Shown one piece after another: positions 47,288 to 55,653 of a DNA stretch of 64,000 bases. Positions within the stretch are counted from its first letter, which is position 1. Each line of letters begins with the position of its first letter. The DNA lies in assembly GCA_946183925.1 (NCBI GenBank), contig CAMHDS010000001.1, forward strand, positions 1 to 64,000. Direction: 5' to 3'. A program made the position numbers and the translations under genes. The notes under the pieces were generated by a model. The model saw only the letters and a program-made list of their open reading frames with translations. It was not told the DNA's origin and ran no database searches. Source of the stretch: an uncultured Fibrobacter sp. Lineage in GTDB: Bacteria; Fibrobacterota; Fibrobacteria; Fibrobacterales; Fibrobacteraceae.

Positions 47288-49123
47288 ATGTACGTGAGCC
47301 TAAAACAAGCCCTGCTTGATTTGGAAAAAGCGGGGATGTTGAAACGCATCCGCTGCGAAGTGGACCCGAACCTGGAAATGGCCGAAATGGCCCGAATCGC
47401 CTTTGAAAAGGGCGGTCCTGCCCTGCTGTTCGAGAACGTGAAAGGCAGCAAGTTCCCGGCGGTGGCGAACCTTTACGGCACGCAACAACGCATGGACTTT
47501 CTGTTCCGCGACACCCTGGAAAGCACCAAGGCCGCAGTGCTGTTCAAGTCTAATCCCGTGAATTTTTTCAAGCGATCCCGTCTCGGGAATTTGATACTGG
47601 CGGCAAAAGCCGGACTCCACAGCCTGCCCGTTAAAAGCGGAAGCATTGCAGACTTCGAAGAGTGTTCCCTGCAAGACTTGCCGCAAATCAGATGCGCCCC
47701 GGGCGACGGCGGAGCGTTCCTCACGCTCCCCCAGGTGGCAAGCCGTCCAGGCAAAAATGCAAGCATCATGACCACGAACCTGGGAATGTACCGTATCCAG
47801 ATTTCGGGGAACGAATACGGTCCAGACGAATGCGGGCTCCATTACCAGATCAAGCGGGACATCGCCAAACATCACCAAAAAGCGATAGAAGAAGGCCGCC
47901 CGCTGAAGGTCAGCATTTTCTTGGGAGGGCCGCCGGCACACACCATCGCCGCCATTATGCCCATGCCCGAGAACCTGTCGGAACTGCTTTTCGCAGGTAT
48001 GCTCTCCGGCCGAAGGTTCCGCTATTTTATCCATAACGGTTACCTCGTTTCTAGCGACGCGGACTTCTGCATCTTGGGAGAGGTGGCGCCGGACTTGAAG
48101 CCGGAAGGCCCCTTCGCAGACCATGTGGGTTACTACTCCGGAAAGCACCTGTTCCCCTACCTGAAGGTAAAGAAGGTCCTCTGCAAAAGGAACGCCATCT
48201 ACCCCTTTACCGTAGTAGGCCGCCCGCCGCAAGAAGACACCCTTTTCGGGAACTTTATCCATAAGATTACAAGACCCATGGTGCCTGCGTCTTTGCCGGG
48301 CGTCCTCGCCGTACATGCCGTAGATGCGGCGGGCGTGCACCCGCTCTGCCTAGCCCTTGGCTCGGAAAGTTTCAGGCCTTATGTAAAGCCCGAAGAACGG
48401 GAACCCATGGAACTTTTGAAGACGGCAAACGCCCTGCTAGGATTTAACCAGGTGAGCCTTACCAAGTACCTGATGATTGCCGCCAAAGAGGACAATCCAA
48501 AGCTGGACGTGAACAAGATTCCAGAATTTTTCGTCCACATGCTGGAACGGATCGATTTCGGCAGGGATTTGCACTTTCAGACAGAAACTACCACGGACAC
48601 GCTGGACTACACGGGAGGCTCCTTAAATCACGGCTCCAAGCTGGTCATTGCCGCCGCAGGGCCCAAGATTCGCGACCTGCGAAGCGACACCGCCGACCTG
48701 CAAAGCCTACGCCTACCCGCCTCTTTCGTCGAGCCCAAAATTGTAATGCCTGGAGTCGTTGTGCTGAAATGGAACAGCGATATGGCGGAATCTTTCGAGA
48801 GCGGAATTGCCGCCTTGCGGGATTCCCTTGCGAAATGGAATTTCCGCGAGAACTACCCATGGGTAAGCATCGTAGATGACACCTCTACATTGGGAGAGGA
48901 ACACCCGCAGACAAACCTCCAAGACTTCTTGTGGCTGACCTTTACCCGGTCGGATCCGGCCAGGGATTTGTACGGCCTGAACGAGCAATACGTCCACAAG
49001 CACTGGGCCTGCGAAGCACCCCTGATTGTGGATGCCCGAATCAAGCCTCACCACCAGAAAGCCATTACCTTCGACAAAGACGTCAGGGAAACGGCCATAA
49101 AAAAATTGCAAGGTATTCTGTAG
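47288..49123 (+). CDS. UbiD-family decarboxylase
   Basis: ENVKGSKFPAVANLYGTQQRM; MGMYRIQ-like NLGMYRIQISGNEYG; VPGSLPGV-like MVPASLPGVLAVHAVDAAGVHPLCLAL. Confidence 0.88.
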   Translation: MYVSLKQALLDLEKAGMLKRIRCEVDPNLEMAEMARIAFEKGGPALLFENVKGSKFPAVANLYGTQQRMDFLFRDTLESTKAAVLFKSNPVNFFKRSRLGNLILAAKAGLHSLPVKSGSIADFEECSLQDLPQIRCAPGDGGAFLTLPQVASRPGKNASIMTTNLGMYRIQISGNEYGPDECGLHYQIKRDIAKHHQKAIEEGRPLKVSIFLGGPPAHTIAAIMPMPENLSELLFAGMLSGRRFRYFIHNGYLVSSDADFCILGEVAPDLKPEGPFADHVGYYSGKHLFPYLKVKKVLCKRNAIYPFTVVGRPPQEDTLFGNFIHKITRPMVPASLPGVLAVHAVDAAGVHPLCLALGSESFRPYVKPEEREPMELLKTANALLGFNQVSLTKYLMIAAKEDNPKLDVNKIPEFFVHMLERIDFGRDLHFQTETTTDTLDYTGGSLNHGSKLVIAAAGPKIRDLRSDTADLQSLRLPASFVEPKIVMPGVVVLKWNSDMAESFESGIAALRDSLAKWNFRENYPWVSIVDDTSTLGEEHPQTNLQDFLWLTFTRSDPARDLYGLNEQYVHKHWACEAPLIVDARIKPHHQKAITFDKDVRETAIKKLQGIL

Positions 49124-49131
49124 GAGCGACC

Positions 49132-50772
49132 GTGTCCAGAGCTTTGCGAAACCTTTTGAATGTTTGGATAATCCTTGCGACTACGCTGGCCGTTTCTGTC
49201 TTTGCCCATGGACGGTGCGGCACCATGCAGGCTGTAGAAAGCTGGATAGAGAACAAGGGAAAACTCACGTCTGCAGCAACAACCACACTGGGGTCCTGCG
49301 AAGTCGAGGACTACTACGATTCTGTCTATTCTAAGACTACCGCCCATTTCCAAATTTTCTATGTACTGAACGGGCCTCATGCCACTACGGAAAAATTCGT
49401 AGACAGCCTGGCCGTCAACCTGGAAAAAGCCTGGGACCTGCATGTTACAAAAAATAAAATGTTGGTTCCAAAAGGCAGGGACACCACCGTCCATTACCAA
49501 AAGCCCGTTAAGTCCGGACTCTACGGAGTTGAAGTCTTGGAGCTGAACCTTGTCCGCAATCCCAAAACCGTTCACGGCAGCTCCGGTTTTTGCGAAGAAT
49601 GCTTTGCCGTCACGAATTTCTCCGGCAGAAACAACTGGCAGACTTCGGAGCTTATGATCGACAACGATTTTATGGTCATTGACTTGTTCAATCCCGAATA
49701 CGCCAGCCTGGATGTAGGTGGAAAGAAATGCAAATACTGGAAATCCACAAAGCCGATTATCCACGCCACCGAAAAATATTCCTACGCCGAAAAATGGGAC
49801 AAGGCCATCCGCGTCACCGCATTCCACGAACTGTACCACGCCATCCAGGTCCGCTACCTGAGCCCTTACGAGCACATGAATTTCTGGTTCGAGGCTTCTG
49901 CCACCGGCATGGAAGAGGTCGGCGCCCCCGAAGTGAACGACTACGTCCGTTATATTCCAGAGTTCCTGGATCAGACCGGAACCCCAATTGACCAAAATAC
50001 GGCCATCTACGGAGCCTCCCTCTTTTTCCTGTACCTCCACAACCGTGTAGATTCCCTCTTTGACAAGTCCATCTGGGAAAACTTCTCCAAAAATCCTGAA
50101 GGTTCTTTCCGGCAACAGTACGCAAGTGCTGTCGAGGCCCGCAAGAAAAATCCGCAAGAAATTTTCCAGGATTTTGCGGAACGCCTGACCTATTCCGGCA
50201 AGAACAGCAAGACCGTAGATTCCAATGCCTGGTTTTCTGCGGATCAGCCTCTCTGGAAATCGGTCCCGTACATTTATAGCACAGAGGGATTTAGACCCGA
50301 TTCCTCCATATTCGCCTACAATTACTATGTTGCCGGTTTTCCGAATCTCGAAAACTATGCCGGCAAGGCCTCTATGCTGCTGTTCAAAGACGGTCACGCC
50401 CGCCTGCGGAAAATTTCCAGCATAAACACTCTAGATTCTCTGCGTACCGAAAGCTTTGACGCCGATTCCATCATCTGGATTTTCAGCCGTTTCGAGAACC
50501 CTCCTCCCCTGCCCGGAAAACTAGCCTCAAAGTCCCTACGGGCCTACCCTACCCCCTGGCGTCATGGGAACCTATGCTTCGCCCCACTACCGCTAGACAA
50601 GAAATTCATTGAGGTTCGCAACCGCAGGGGCGACCTGGTTTTCCGCGAAAAATATGATGGCGAGACCCTCTGCCTAGACGAGAACTTTGTAAAATCCAAG
50701 ATGGTTCCAGGAGTTTATCGTTATAGGGCGGGCTCCAACGGCAAAACCAAGGATTTGATGATTGTCTACTAA
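49132..50772 (+). CDS. Exported putative zinc metalloprotease (HExxH), GTG start
   Basis: VSRALRNLLNVWIILATTLAVSVFAHG signal; VTAFHELYHAIQVRYLSPYEHMNFWFEASATGMEEV. Confidence 0.72.
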   Translation: MSRALRNLLNVWIILATTLAVSVFAHGRCGTMQAVESWIENKGKLTSAATTTLGSCEVEDYYDSVYSKTTAHFQIFYVLNGPHATTEKFVDSLAVNLEKAWDLHVTKNKMLVPKGRDTTVHYQKPVKSGLYGVEVLELNLVRNPKTVHGSSGFCEECFAVTNFSGRNNWQTSELMIDNDFMVIDLFNPEYASLDVGGKKCKYWKSTKPIIHATEKYSYAEKWDKAIRVTAFHELYHAIQVRYLSPYEHMNFWFEASATGMEEVGAPEVNDYVRYIPEFLDQTGTPIDQNTAIYGASLFFLYLHNRVDSLFDKSIWENFSKNPEGSFRQQYASAVEARKKNPQEIFQDFAERLTYSGKNSKTVDSNAWFSADQPLWKSVPYIYSTEGFRPDSSIFAYNYYVAGFPNLENYAGKASMLLFKDGHARLRKISSINTLDSLRTESFDADSIIWIFSRFENPPPLPGKLASKSLRAYPTPWRHGNLCFAPLPLDKKFIEVRNRRGDLVFREKYDGETLCLDENFVKSKMVPGVYRYRAGSNGKTKDLMIVY

Positions 50773-50788
50773 TCCCTAATTTCTAAAT

Positions 50789-51586
50789 TTGAGCGTGATG
50801 ACTATTGACGAAATCGAAAAGGAACTGCGGAAAGACGCCCAGGAACTTGTGAAGCAGGAGCCCCTTTCCCGCCTAATGCTGGAAGAACAAATCCTGAGCC
50901 GCAAGAACTTTGCGGAAATGCTTTCGGTAACCCTTGCCTGTCAGTTGGCCGGCGAAGTTATTGACCGAGCCGAACTGGAAAAGATTTTCAACGAACTGTA
51001 CGTCAAGCATCCGGAGCTTTTGGACGACGCCATTCACGACTTGCGGGCCACCGTGCTTCGCGATCCCGCCTGCACGGGCTATCTGGAACCGCTTCTGCTT
51101 TTCAAGGGATTCCAGGGACTGCAAGCCTACCGCGTAGCCCATGTGCTCTGGGAAGAAGACCGGCAGTTCCCGGCCAAGATGCTCCAGAACATCATCAGCC
51201 GCAAGTTCGGCATGGATTTCCACCCGGCTGCAAAGATTGGCCATGGAATCCTTGTGGACCACGCCACCAATATCGTCATCGGCGAAACTGCCGTAGTTGG
51301 GAACAACGTGAGCTTTTTGCATGGAGTGACCCTGGGCGGTACCGGCAACGAAGTCGGAGACCGTCATCCGAAAATCGGGAACGGCGTGATGCTTGGTGCC
51401 CACGCACAGCTTTTAGGGAACATCCACATCGGCGACTGCGCAAAAATTGGCGCCGGAGCGGTGGTGCTGACCGACGTACCTCCCCACACCACCTACGCAG
51501 GGGTCCCTGCCGTAGAAGTGGGCCACCCCGACGACGAAACCCCCAGCTTCAACATGCAGCAGGACTTCACCAGGGACTGTAAATAG
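50789..51586 (+). CDS. cysE: Serine O-acetyltransferase
   Basis: Left-handed beta-helix hexapeptides: GIDxxP-like FHPAAKIGHGILVDHATNIVIGETAVVGNNVSFLHGVTLGGTG. Confidence 0.93.
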   Translation: MSVMTIDEIEKELRKDAQELVKQEPLSRLMLEEQILSRKNFAEMLSVTLACQLAGEVIDRAELEKIFNELYVKHPELLDDAIHDLRATVLRDPACTGYLEPLLLFKGFQGLQAYRVAHVLWEEDRQFPAKMLQNIISRKFGMDFHPAAKIGHGILVDHATNIVIGETAVVGNNVSFLHGVTLGGTGNEVGDRHPKIGNGVMLGAHAQLLGNIHIGDCAKIGAGAVVLTDVPPHTTYAGVPAVEVGHPDDETPSFNMQQDFTRDCK

Positions 51587-52242
51587 TGGCCAGGGTAAAG
51601 CCGGACAAAATCAAATTTATCGGGGAAAAGCTGGACGAACTTTTCCCGAACCCGCCCATTCCCCTGGATTACAAAAGCCCCTACACGCTGCTGGTGGCGG
51701 TGGTGCTCAGCGCCCAGTGCACCGACGTACGGGTAAACCAGGTGACCAAGGTTCTTTTCAAGGAAGCCTCTACTCCTGCCGCCATGGTCAAGCTGGGCGT
51801 GAAACGCATCGCCGAAATCATCAAGCCCTGCGGATTTTTCAACACCAAGAGCGTGAACATTTTCAACCTGTCCAAGACCCTGGTAGAAAAACACAAGGGT
51901 AAAGTCCCCTGCTCCTTCGAAGAACTGGAAGCCCTGCCTGGCGTAGGCCACAAGACTGCCAGCGTGGTCATGAGCCACGCCTACAAGATTCCCGCATTCC
52001 CGGTGGATACACATATCCACCGTCTGGCAGAGCGATGGGGCCTAAGTGACGGTAGCTCTGTGGAGCAAACCGAAAAAGACCTGAAGAAAATCTTTCCCGA
52101 AAACGAATGGGAAAAGCGCCACCTGCAGATTATCTACTACGGACGCACCTATTGCAAGGCCAGGGGTCACAAGGTCGAAGACTGTCCCATTTGCAGCATG
52201 ATGACCGTTCGCGCTAAAGCCAGGAACAAATTCTCTGGTTAG
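51586..52242 (+). CDS. nth: Endonuclease III; last ~13 codons coincide with a repeat unit
   Basis: VVLSAQCTDVRVN; LEALPGVGHKTASVVMSHAY; FPVDTHIHRLAERWG; ends CKARGHKVEDCPICSMMTVRAKARNKFSG*. Confidence 0.93.
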   Translation: MARVKPDKIKFIGEKLDELFPNPPIPLDYKSPYTLLVAVVLSAQCTDVRVNQVTKVLFKEASTPAAMVKLGVKRIAEIIKPCGFFNTKSVNIFNLSKTLVEKHKGKVPCSFEELEALPGVGHKTASVVMSHAYKIPAFPVDTHIHRLAERWGLSDGSSVEQTEKDLKKIFPENEWEKRHLQIIYYGRTYCKARGHKVEDCPICSMMTVRAKARNKFSG

Positions 52243-52293
52243 CGCTCACTCTCGCAACCACCCCTGTTTAATAACAGGGGCTTTGTTGCTCAC
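52201..52293 (+). repeat. Two-hairpin repeat unit 1 (overlaps nth 3' end)
   Basis: ATGACCGTTCGCGCTAAAGCC...TTCTCTGGTTAGCGCTCACTCTCGCAACCaCCCCTGTTTAATAACAGGGGCTTTGTTGCTCAC. Confidence 0.9.
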
Positions 52294-52295
52294 AT

Positions 52296-52387
52296 ATGAC
52301 CGTTCGCGCTAAAACCAAGAGCAACTTCTCCGGCTAGCGCTCACTCTCGCAACCACGCCCCGTTAATACGAGGCGCTTGTTGCTCAC
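52296..52387 (+). repeat. Two-hairpin repeat unit 2 (tandem, 95-bp period)
   Basis: ATGACCGTTCGCGCTAAAACC...TTCTCCGGCTAGCGCTCACTCTCGCAACCACGCCCCGTTAATACGAGGCGCTTGTTGCTCAC. Confidence 0.9.
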
Positions 52388-52398
52388 GGGTAAAATTA

Positions 52399-52902
52399 TT
52401 AAAACCTAAAATTCCTAATCCATTCCCGCTGGTGGAATACGGGCACCTCTGCCTGGGCTAGCTTGCGGGCGATTTTTCTGCCGGCGTCAGTAGCCATCTT
52501 TTCTTCCATAGGGTAAATCCCTACACGGCCCAAGTCCAGACGGTCTGCATCGAAACAAGTGTCTATGGTGATGTCACCAGTTTGCCGCTCCGTAGTATGC
52601 AAGCGACAGGCCGTACGAAGCTTTTCCAGGCGCTCAGCATCGAGTTCGAGCCTTTTTTTCGCAATGCAACAGTCAATAAACTCTACCGCACGGGGTCCAT
52701 GTTCACCGTCATAGGCGTCGTCCATGCGCCTGCAGTCATGGAATAAAGCAAAGAGCCTAACCACCGTAATGTCCGCTCCCGTTTTGGAAGCCAACAAAAG
52801 CCCGTTGAACTCCACCTGATGCCAATGTTCCAGCCCATGGTAGGCAGAATCATACAGGCGTTCCGCAAAGGCGTAATCTAGAAGTCCAGTAAAGTCGAGC
52901 AT
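52399..52902 (-). CDS. HD-domain protein (predicted metal-dependent phosphohydrolase)
   Basis: YHGLEHWHQVEFNGLLLA...LFALFHDCRRMDDAYDGEHGPRAVEFI. Confidence 0.8.
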   Translation of the reverse strand: MLDFTGLLDYAFAERLYDSAYHGLEHWHQVEFNGLLLASKTGADITVVRLFALFHDCRRMDDAYDGEHGPRAVEFIDCCIAKKRLELDAERLEKLRTACRLHTTERQTGDITIDTCFDADRLDLGRVGIYPMEEKMATDAGRKIARKLAQAEVPVFHQREWIRNFRF

Positions 52903-53021
52903 AGGTTAGGGATTAGGATCTAGGGGCTAGGATCTAGGGAGATGTGAAGTGTGAGATTAGTAATGAGTTTTCAGTTATGAGTTGTGAAGCTCAGGGTTCG
53001 GGGTTCGAGGCTTGTGTAGGT
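52903..53021 (+). repeat. Long degenerate heptamer array with drifting word (17 in-phase heptads)
   Basis: AGGTTAG GGATTAG GATCTAG GGGCTAG GATCTAG GGAGATG TGAAGTG TGAGATT AGTAATG AGTTTTC AGTTATG AGTTGTG AAGCTCA GGGTTCG GGGTTCG AGGCTTG TGTAGGT. Confidence 0.88.
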
Positions 53022-53049
53022 TCCATAAATTTACCTACATTTCTACCAA

Positions 53050-53601
53050 ATGTCCACCGTTATCCTTTTCAACAAGCCCTACGGAGTGCTGAGCCAGTTC
53101 ACCCCCGAAGCAGGCCACCCCGCCCTAGACTCCTTCGGATTCCCTGCCGGTGTTTATGCGGCGGGCAGGCTGGACCACGACAGCGAAGGAGCCCTGCTCC
53201 TGACGGACAACGGCAAGCTTATCAAGAAACTCCTGGATCCGGAATTTGAACACCCCCGGACCTACCTGGCCCAGGTCGAAGGACAAATTAGCGAAGAAGC
53301 CATCAGGCAACTGCAAGAGGGCGTCTCCATCAAGGGGTACCGTACCAAGCCCTGCAGGGCCGAAATCGCCACCGAGCCGGATTGGCTCTGGTCCCGCAAC
53401 CCGCCGGTGCGGTTTCGGGCAAACATTCCCACCAGCTGGGTGCAACTGACCCTTATCGAAGGCAAAAACCGGCAGGTGCGACACATGACCGCAGCCGTCG
53501 GATTTCCGACACTACGGCTTATCCGTATAAAAATCGGGAACATTGCCCTTGGAGATTTAAAGCCTGGACAGTGGCGGCTAATTACAGAAAAAGTGATTTA
53601 G
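53050..53601 (+). CDS. RluE/RsuA-family pseudouridine synthase
   Basis: ILFNKPYGVLSQFT; AAGRLDHDSEGALLLTDNG; LIEGKNRQVRHMTAAVGFPTLRLIRI. Confidence 0.93.
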   Translation: MSTVILFNKPYGVLSQFTPEAGHPALDSFGFPAGVYAAGRLDHDSEGALLLTDNGKLIKKLLDPEFEHPRTYLAQVEGQISEEAIRQLQEGVSIKGYRTKPCRAEIATEPDWLWSRNPPVRFRANIPTSWVQLTLIEGKNRQVRHMTAAVGFPTLRLIRIKIGNIALGDLKPGQWRLITEKVI

Positions 53602-53625
53602 CAGCCCATATCTCGGTCAAGGAAA

Positions 53626-54930
53626 TTATTCCAGGGTCACCTTTTCCCAGGCCTTACTCTCCTTGAAGAGGCCGAGAATATCGCCATCCAGATCCCCCGC
53701 TTTTACCATGCTTTCCAAAATGGAAAAAGCCTTTTCTATCGGCATGGGCCTCTTGTAGGGGCGGTCTTTTGCCGTCAAAGCTTCGAAGATGTCCAAGATG
53801 GTCAGCAGGCGAACTTCTTTTGGGATCTGGGCGCCACTCAAATGGTACGGATAGCCGCGACCACTTAAAAGTTCGTGATGTTCAGAGGCCCATATAGGCA
53901 CATGGCAATACTCGTTAGGGAACTGAATCTGGTCAAGGATTCTCCCGGTCACTACCGCATGACTCTGGATAACGGCTCGTTCCCTGTCATTCAGAGTCCC
54001 TTTTCGAATAGATAGATTCTCAATTTCTTCGTCCGTCAGAATAGGCTTTTCGTCGCCGTTTTCGTCATGGTACTTTTCCACCATGATTTTTTTCAGAAGT
54101 TCCAACTTGTCATCGGGAACAAATTCCGCACGATTGATGCGACGAATTTCGTCCAAGGCGCTGTTCCGTTCGAGCTTGCGGCTTTCCTTTTCTTCGGCGG
54201 TAATTTCTCCGCGGTATACGGCAATTTCATCCAGCAGGGAAATCTTGACAAACCGGTCCTCGATTACCTTCATCTGGGCGCCCAGCTTGCTTTCCTTGTC
54301 CATGATTTCTAGAGGCACTGCCAGCTTACCTACATCATGGAGCCAGACACTCATGAGAAAACTGCGGCGACGGGATTCCTCAAATTTCCAAGGATGGTCC
54401 GTCTTGTCCAACCAATCCAAAAAACTTTCGGCAATCTGGACCATATTACGGGTATGGTTTGCCGTATAGGACGATCGTTCATCGATAGCCTGAGAAAGAG
54501 TCCGGACTACGGAGTCCAGCAACCGCTGGGTCTGTTCCGCGGCACGAGCTCTCTGCTCCACAAATTCCGTCACATCTCCAATCACCACAATGACCCCAAC
54601 CTTCTTCCCATTTTCACGAAGAATGGAGGCTATCATGTGCAATTGGATGATTTTTCCGTTAGCACAGTATGGAACAAGGCTTTCATGTACAGCGCCATCC
54701 TTGTCATAAATGGCATCCATAATAGTCTGGTTGAACTCGTCATTGAGTTCAGACTCAAAGAAAGCGGACACCACGGACTTGCCCTCTAGCTGATCTCTTG
54801 TTTTTCTGAGAATCATCTCTGTGGCGTTGTTCACATAGCTGATGACACCATCGCAGTTGACGGCTATCACGCCTTCCATCATGTCCTTGACGATGATGTC
54901 ACTGATTTGCGAATGAATTGTTCCGTCCAT
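53626..54930 (-). CDS. PAS plus HD-GYP-type phosphodiesterase
   Basis: PAS NCDGVISYVNNATEMILRK; WLHDVGKLAVPLEIMDKESKL; SEHHELLSGRGYPYHLSGAQIPKEVRLLTILDIFEALTAKDRPYK. Confidence 0.88.
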   Translation of the reverse strand: MDGTIHSQISDIIVKDMMEGVIAVNCDGVISYVNNATEMILRKTRDQLEGKSVVSAFFESELNDEFNQTIMDAIYDKDGAVHESLVPYCANGKIIQLHMIASILRENGKKVGVIVVIGDVTEFVEQRARAAEQTQRLLDSVVRTLSQAIDERSSYTANHTRNMVQIAESFLDWLDKTDHPWKFEESRRRSFLMSVWLHDVGKLAVPLEIMDKESKLGAQMKVIEDRFVKISLLDEIAVYRGEITAEEKESRKLERNSALDEIRRINRAEFVPDDKLELLKKIMVEKYHDENGDEKPILTDEEIENLSIRKGTLNDRERAVIQSHAVVTGRILDQIQFPNEYCHVPIWASEHHELLSGRGYPYHLSGAQIPKEVRLLTILDIFEALTAKDRPYKRPMPIEKAFSILESMVKAGDLDGDILGLFKESKAWEKVTLE

Positions 54931-54953
54931 AACCAGACCCAGATTATCTTGGA

Positions 54954-55583
54954 TTAGAAGGCCTTTTTCACCACGATATCTACTTGACCGCCCTGCAAGG
55001 CCACAACCACGTCATCGGCCAGGTTTGCCACGATGGACTTTTCCAATTCGTCCCAAGTCTCGCCCTTGGCTTTCTTTGCCCCTTCACGGTAAGCATTGAG
55101 GGTCCACAGAGGGTCGGCCAAACTGACCACCGAGGGGGTTCCCGGAATATAGAAGGTTTCCGACATGCTGGCGCTCCTTTCGTAGTCCACCAGCATGAAC
55201 TCGGCGGCCAGACGAATTTTGGCCATAATACCTACGGCAGCGGCATTGGTCTTGGAAGTCGAAACATCCAGTAGCTTTTTGCGGCGTTCCGCGGTCAGGA
55301 GTTGGTTCGGGCGCAAGGTCACATGAAGTTCAAAACTCTTACCTTCGCTTTCTACCCAGAACTTGCCTTCTGAAAAACGAAGCAGTGCCGGAAGCATTTC
55401 CACCAGTTCCTCGGCCAACAGGCGAAGGCGGTAGGTTTCCTTCTTGTCCAGTTCCCTATAGGCGGCGGACTTGGCCGTTTCTTTCAGTACGGTTTTAAGG
55501 TCAGCGGCATTGACGGAAAGCTCACAAACATCAGATTTCATGGGAACCCTCTCTAGTATGAAATAACATCTTAAAAATAACAT
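54954..55583 (-). CDS. Hypothetical protein, possibly anti-sigma/HATPase-like
   Basis: Long intact ORF; LRLLAEELVEMLPALLRFSEGKFWVESEGKSFELHVTLRP, weak resemblance to HATPase proteins. Confidence 0.5.
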   Translation of the reverse strand: MLFLRCYFILERVPMKSDVCELSVNAADLKTVLKETAKSAAYRELDKKETYRLRLLAEELVEMLPALLRFSEGKFWVESEGKSFELHVTLRPNQLLTAERRKKLLDVSTSKTNAAAVGIMAKIRLAAEFMLVDYERSASMSETFYIPGTPSVVSLADPLWTLNAYREGAKKAKGETWDELEKSIVANLADDVVVALQGGQVDIVVKKAF

Positions 55584-55653
55584 TCCTCAAAAGAAAAACA
55601 ATTCATTTTTCATACATAATGGGCAAATTGGGATTTTTTGTTTATATTCCCTT

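Noticed and set aside
48931-49131. Extended N-terminus of the HExxH protein ORF overlapping ubiD
   Set aside because: Overlaps UbiD coding sequence out of frame; the GTG at 49132 directly precedes a signal peptide.
49048-50397. 449-aa minus-strand ORF
   Set aside because: Antisense to the exported HExxH protein, which has a signal peptide and motif.
52201-52387. Possible CRISPR array
   Set aside because: Only two ~93-bp units with internal hairpins and no short repeat/spacer pattern; no cas genes in the window.
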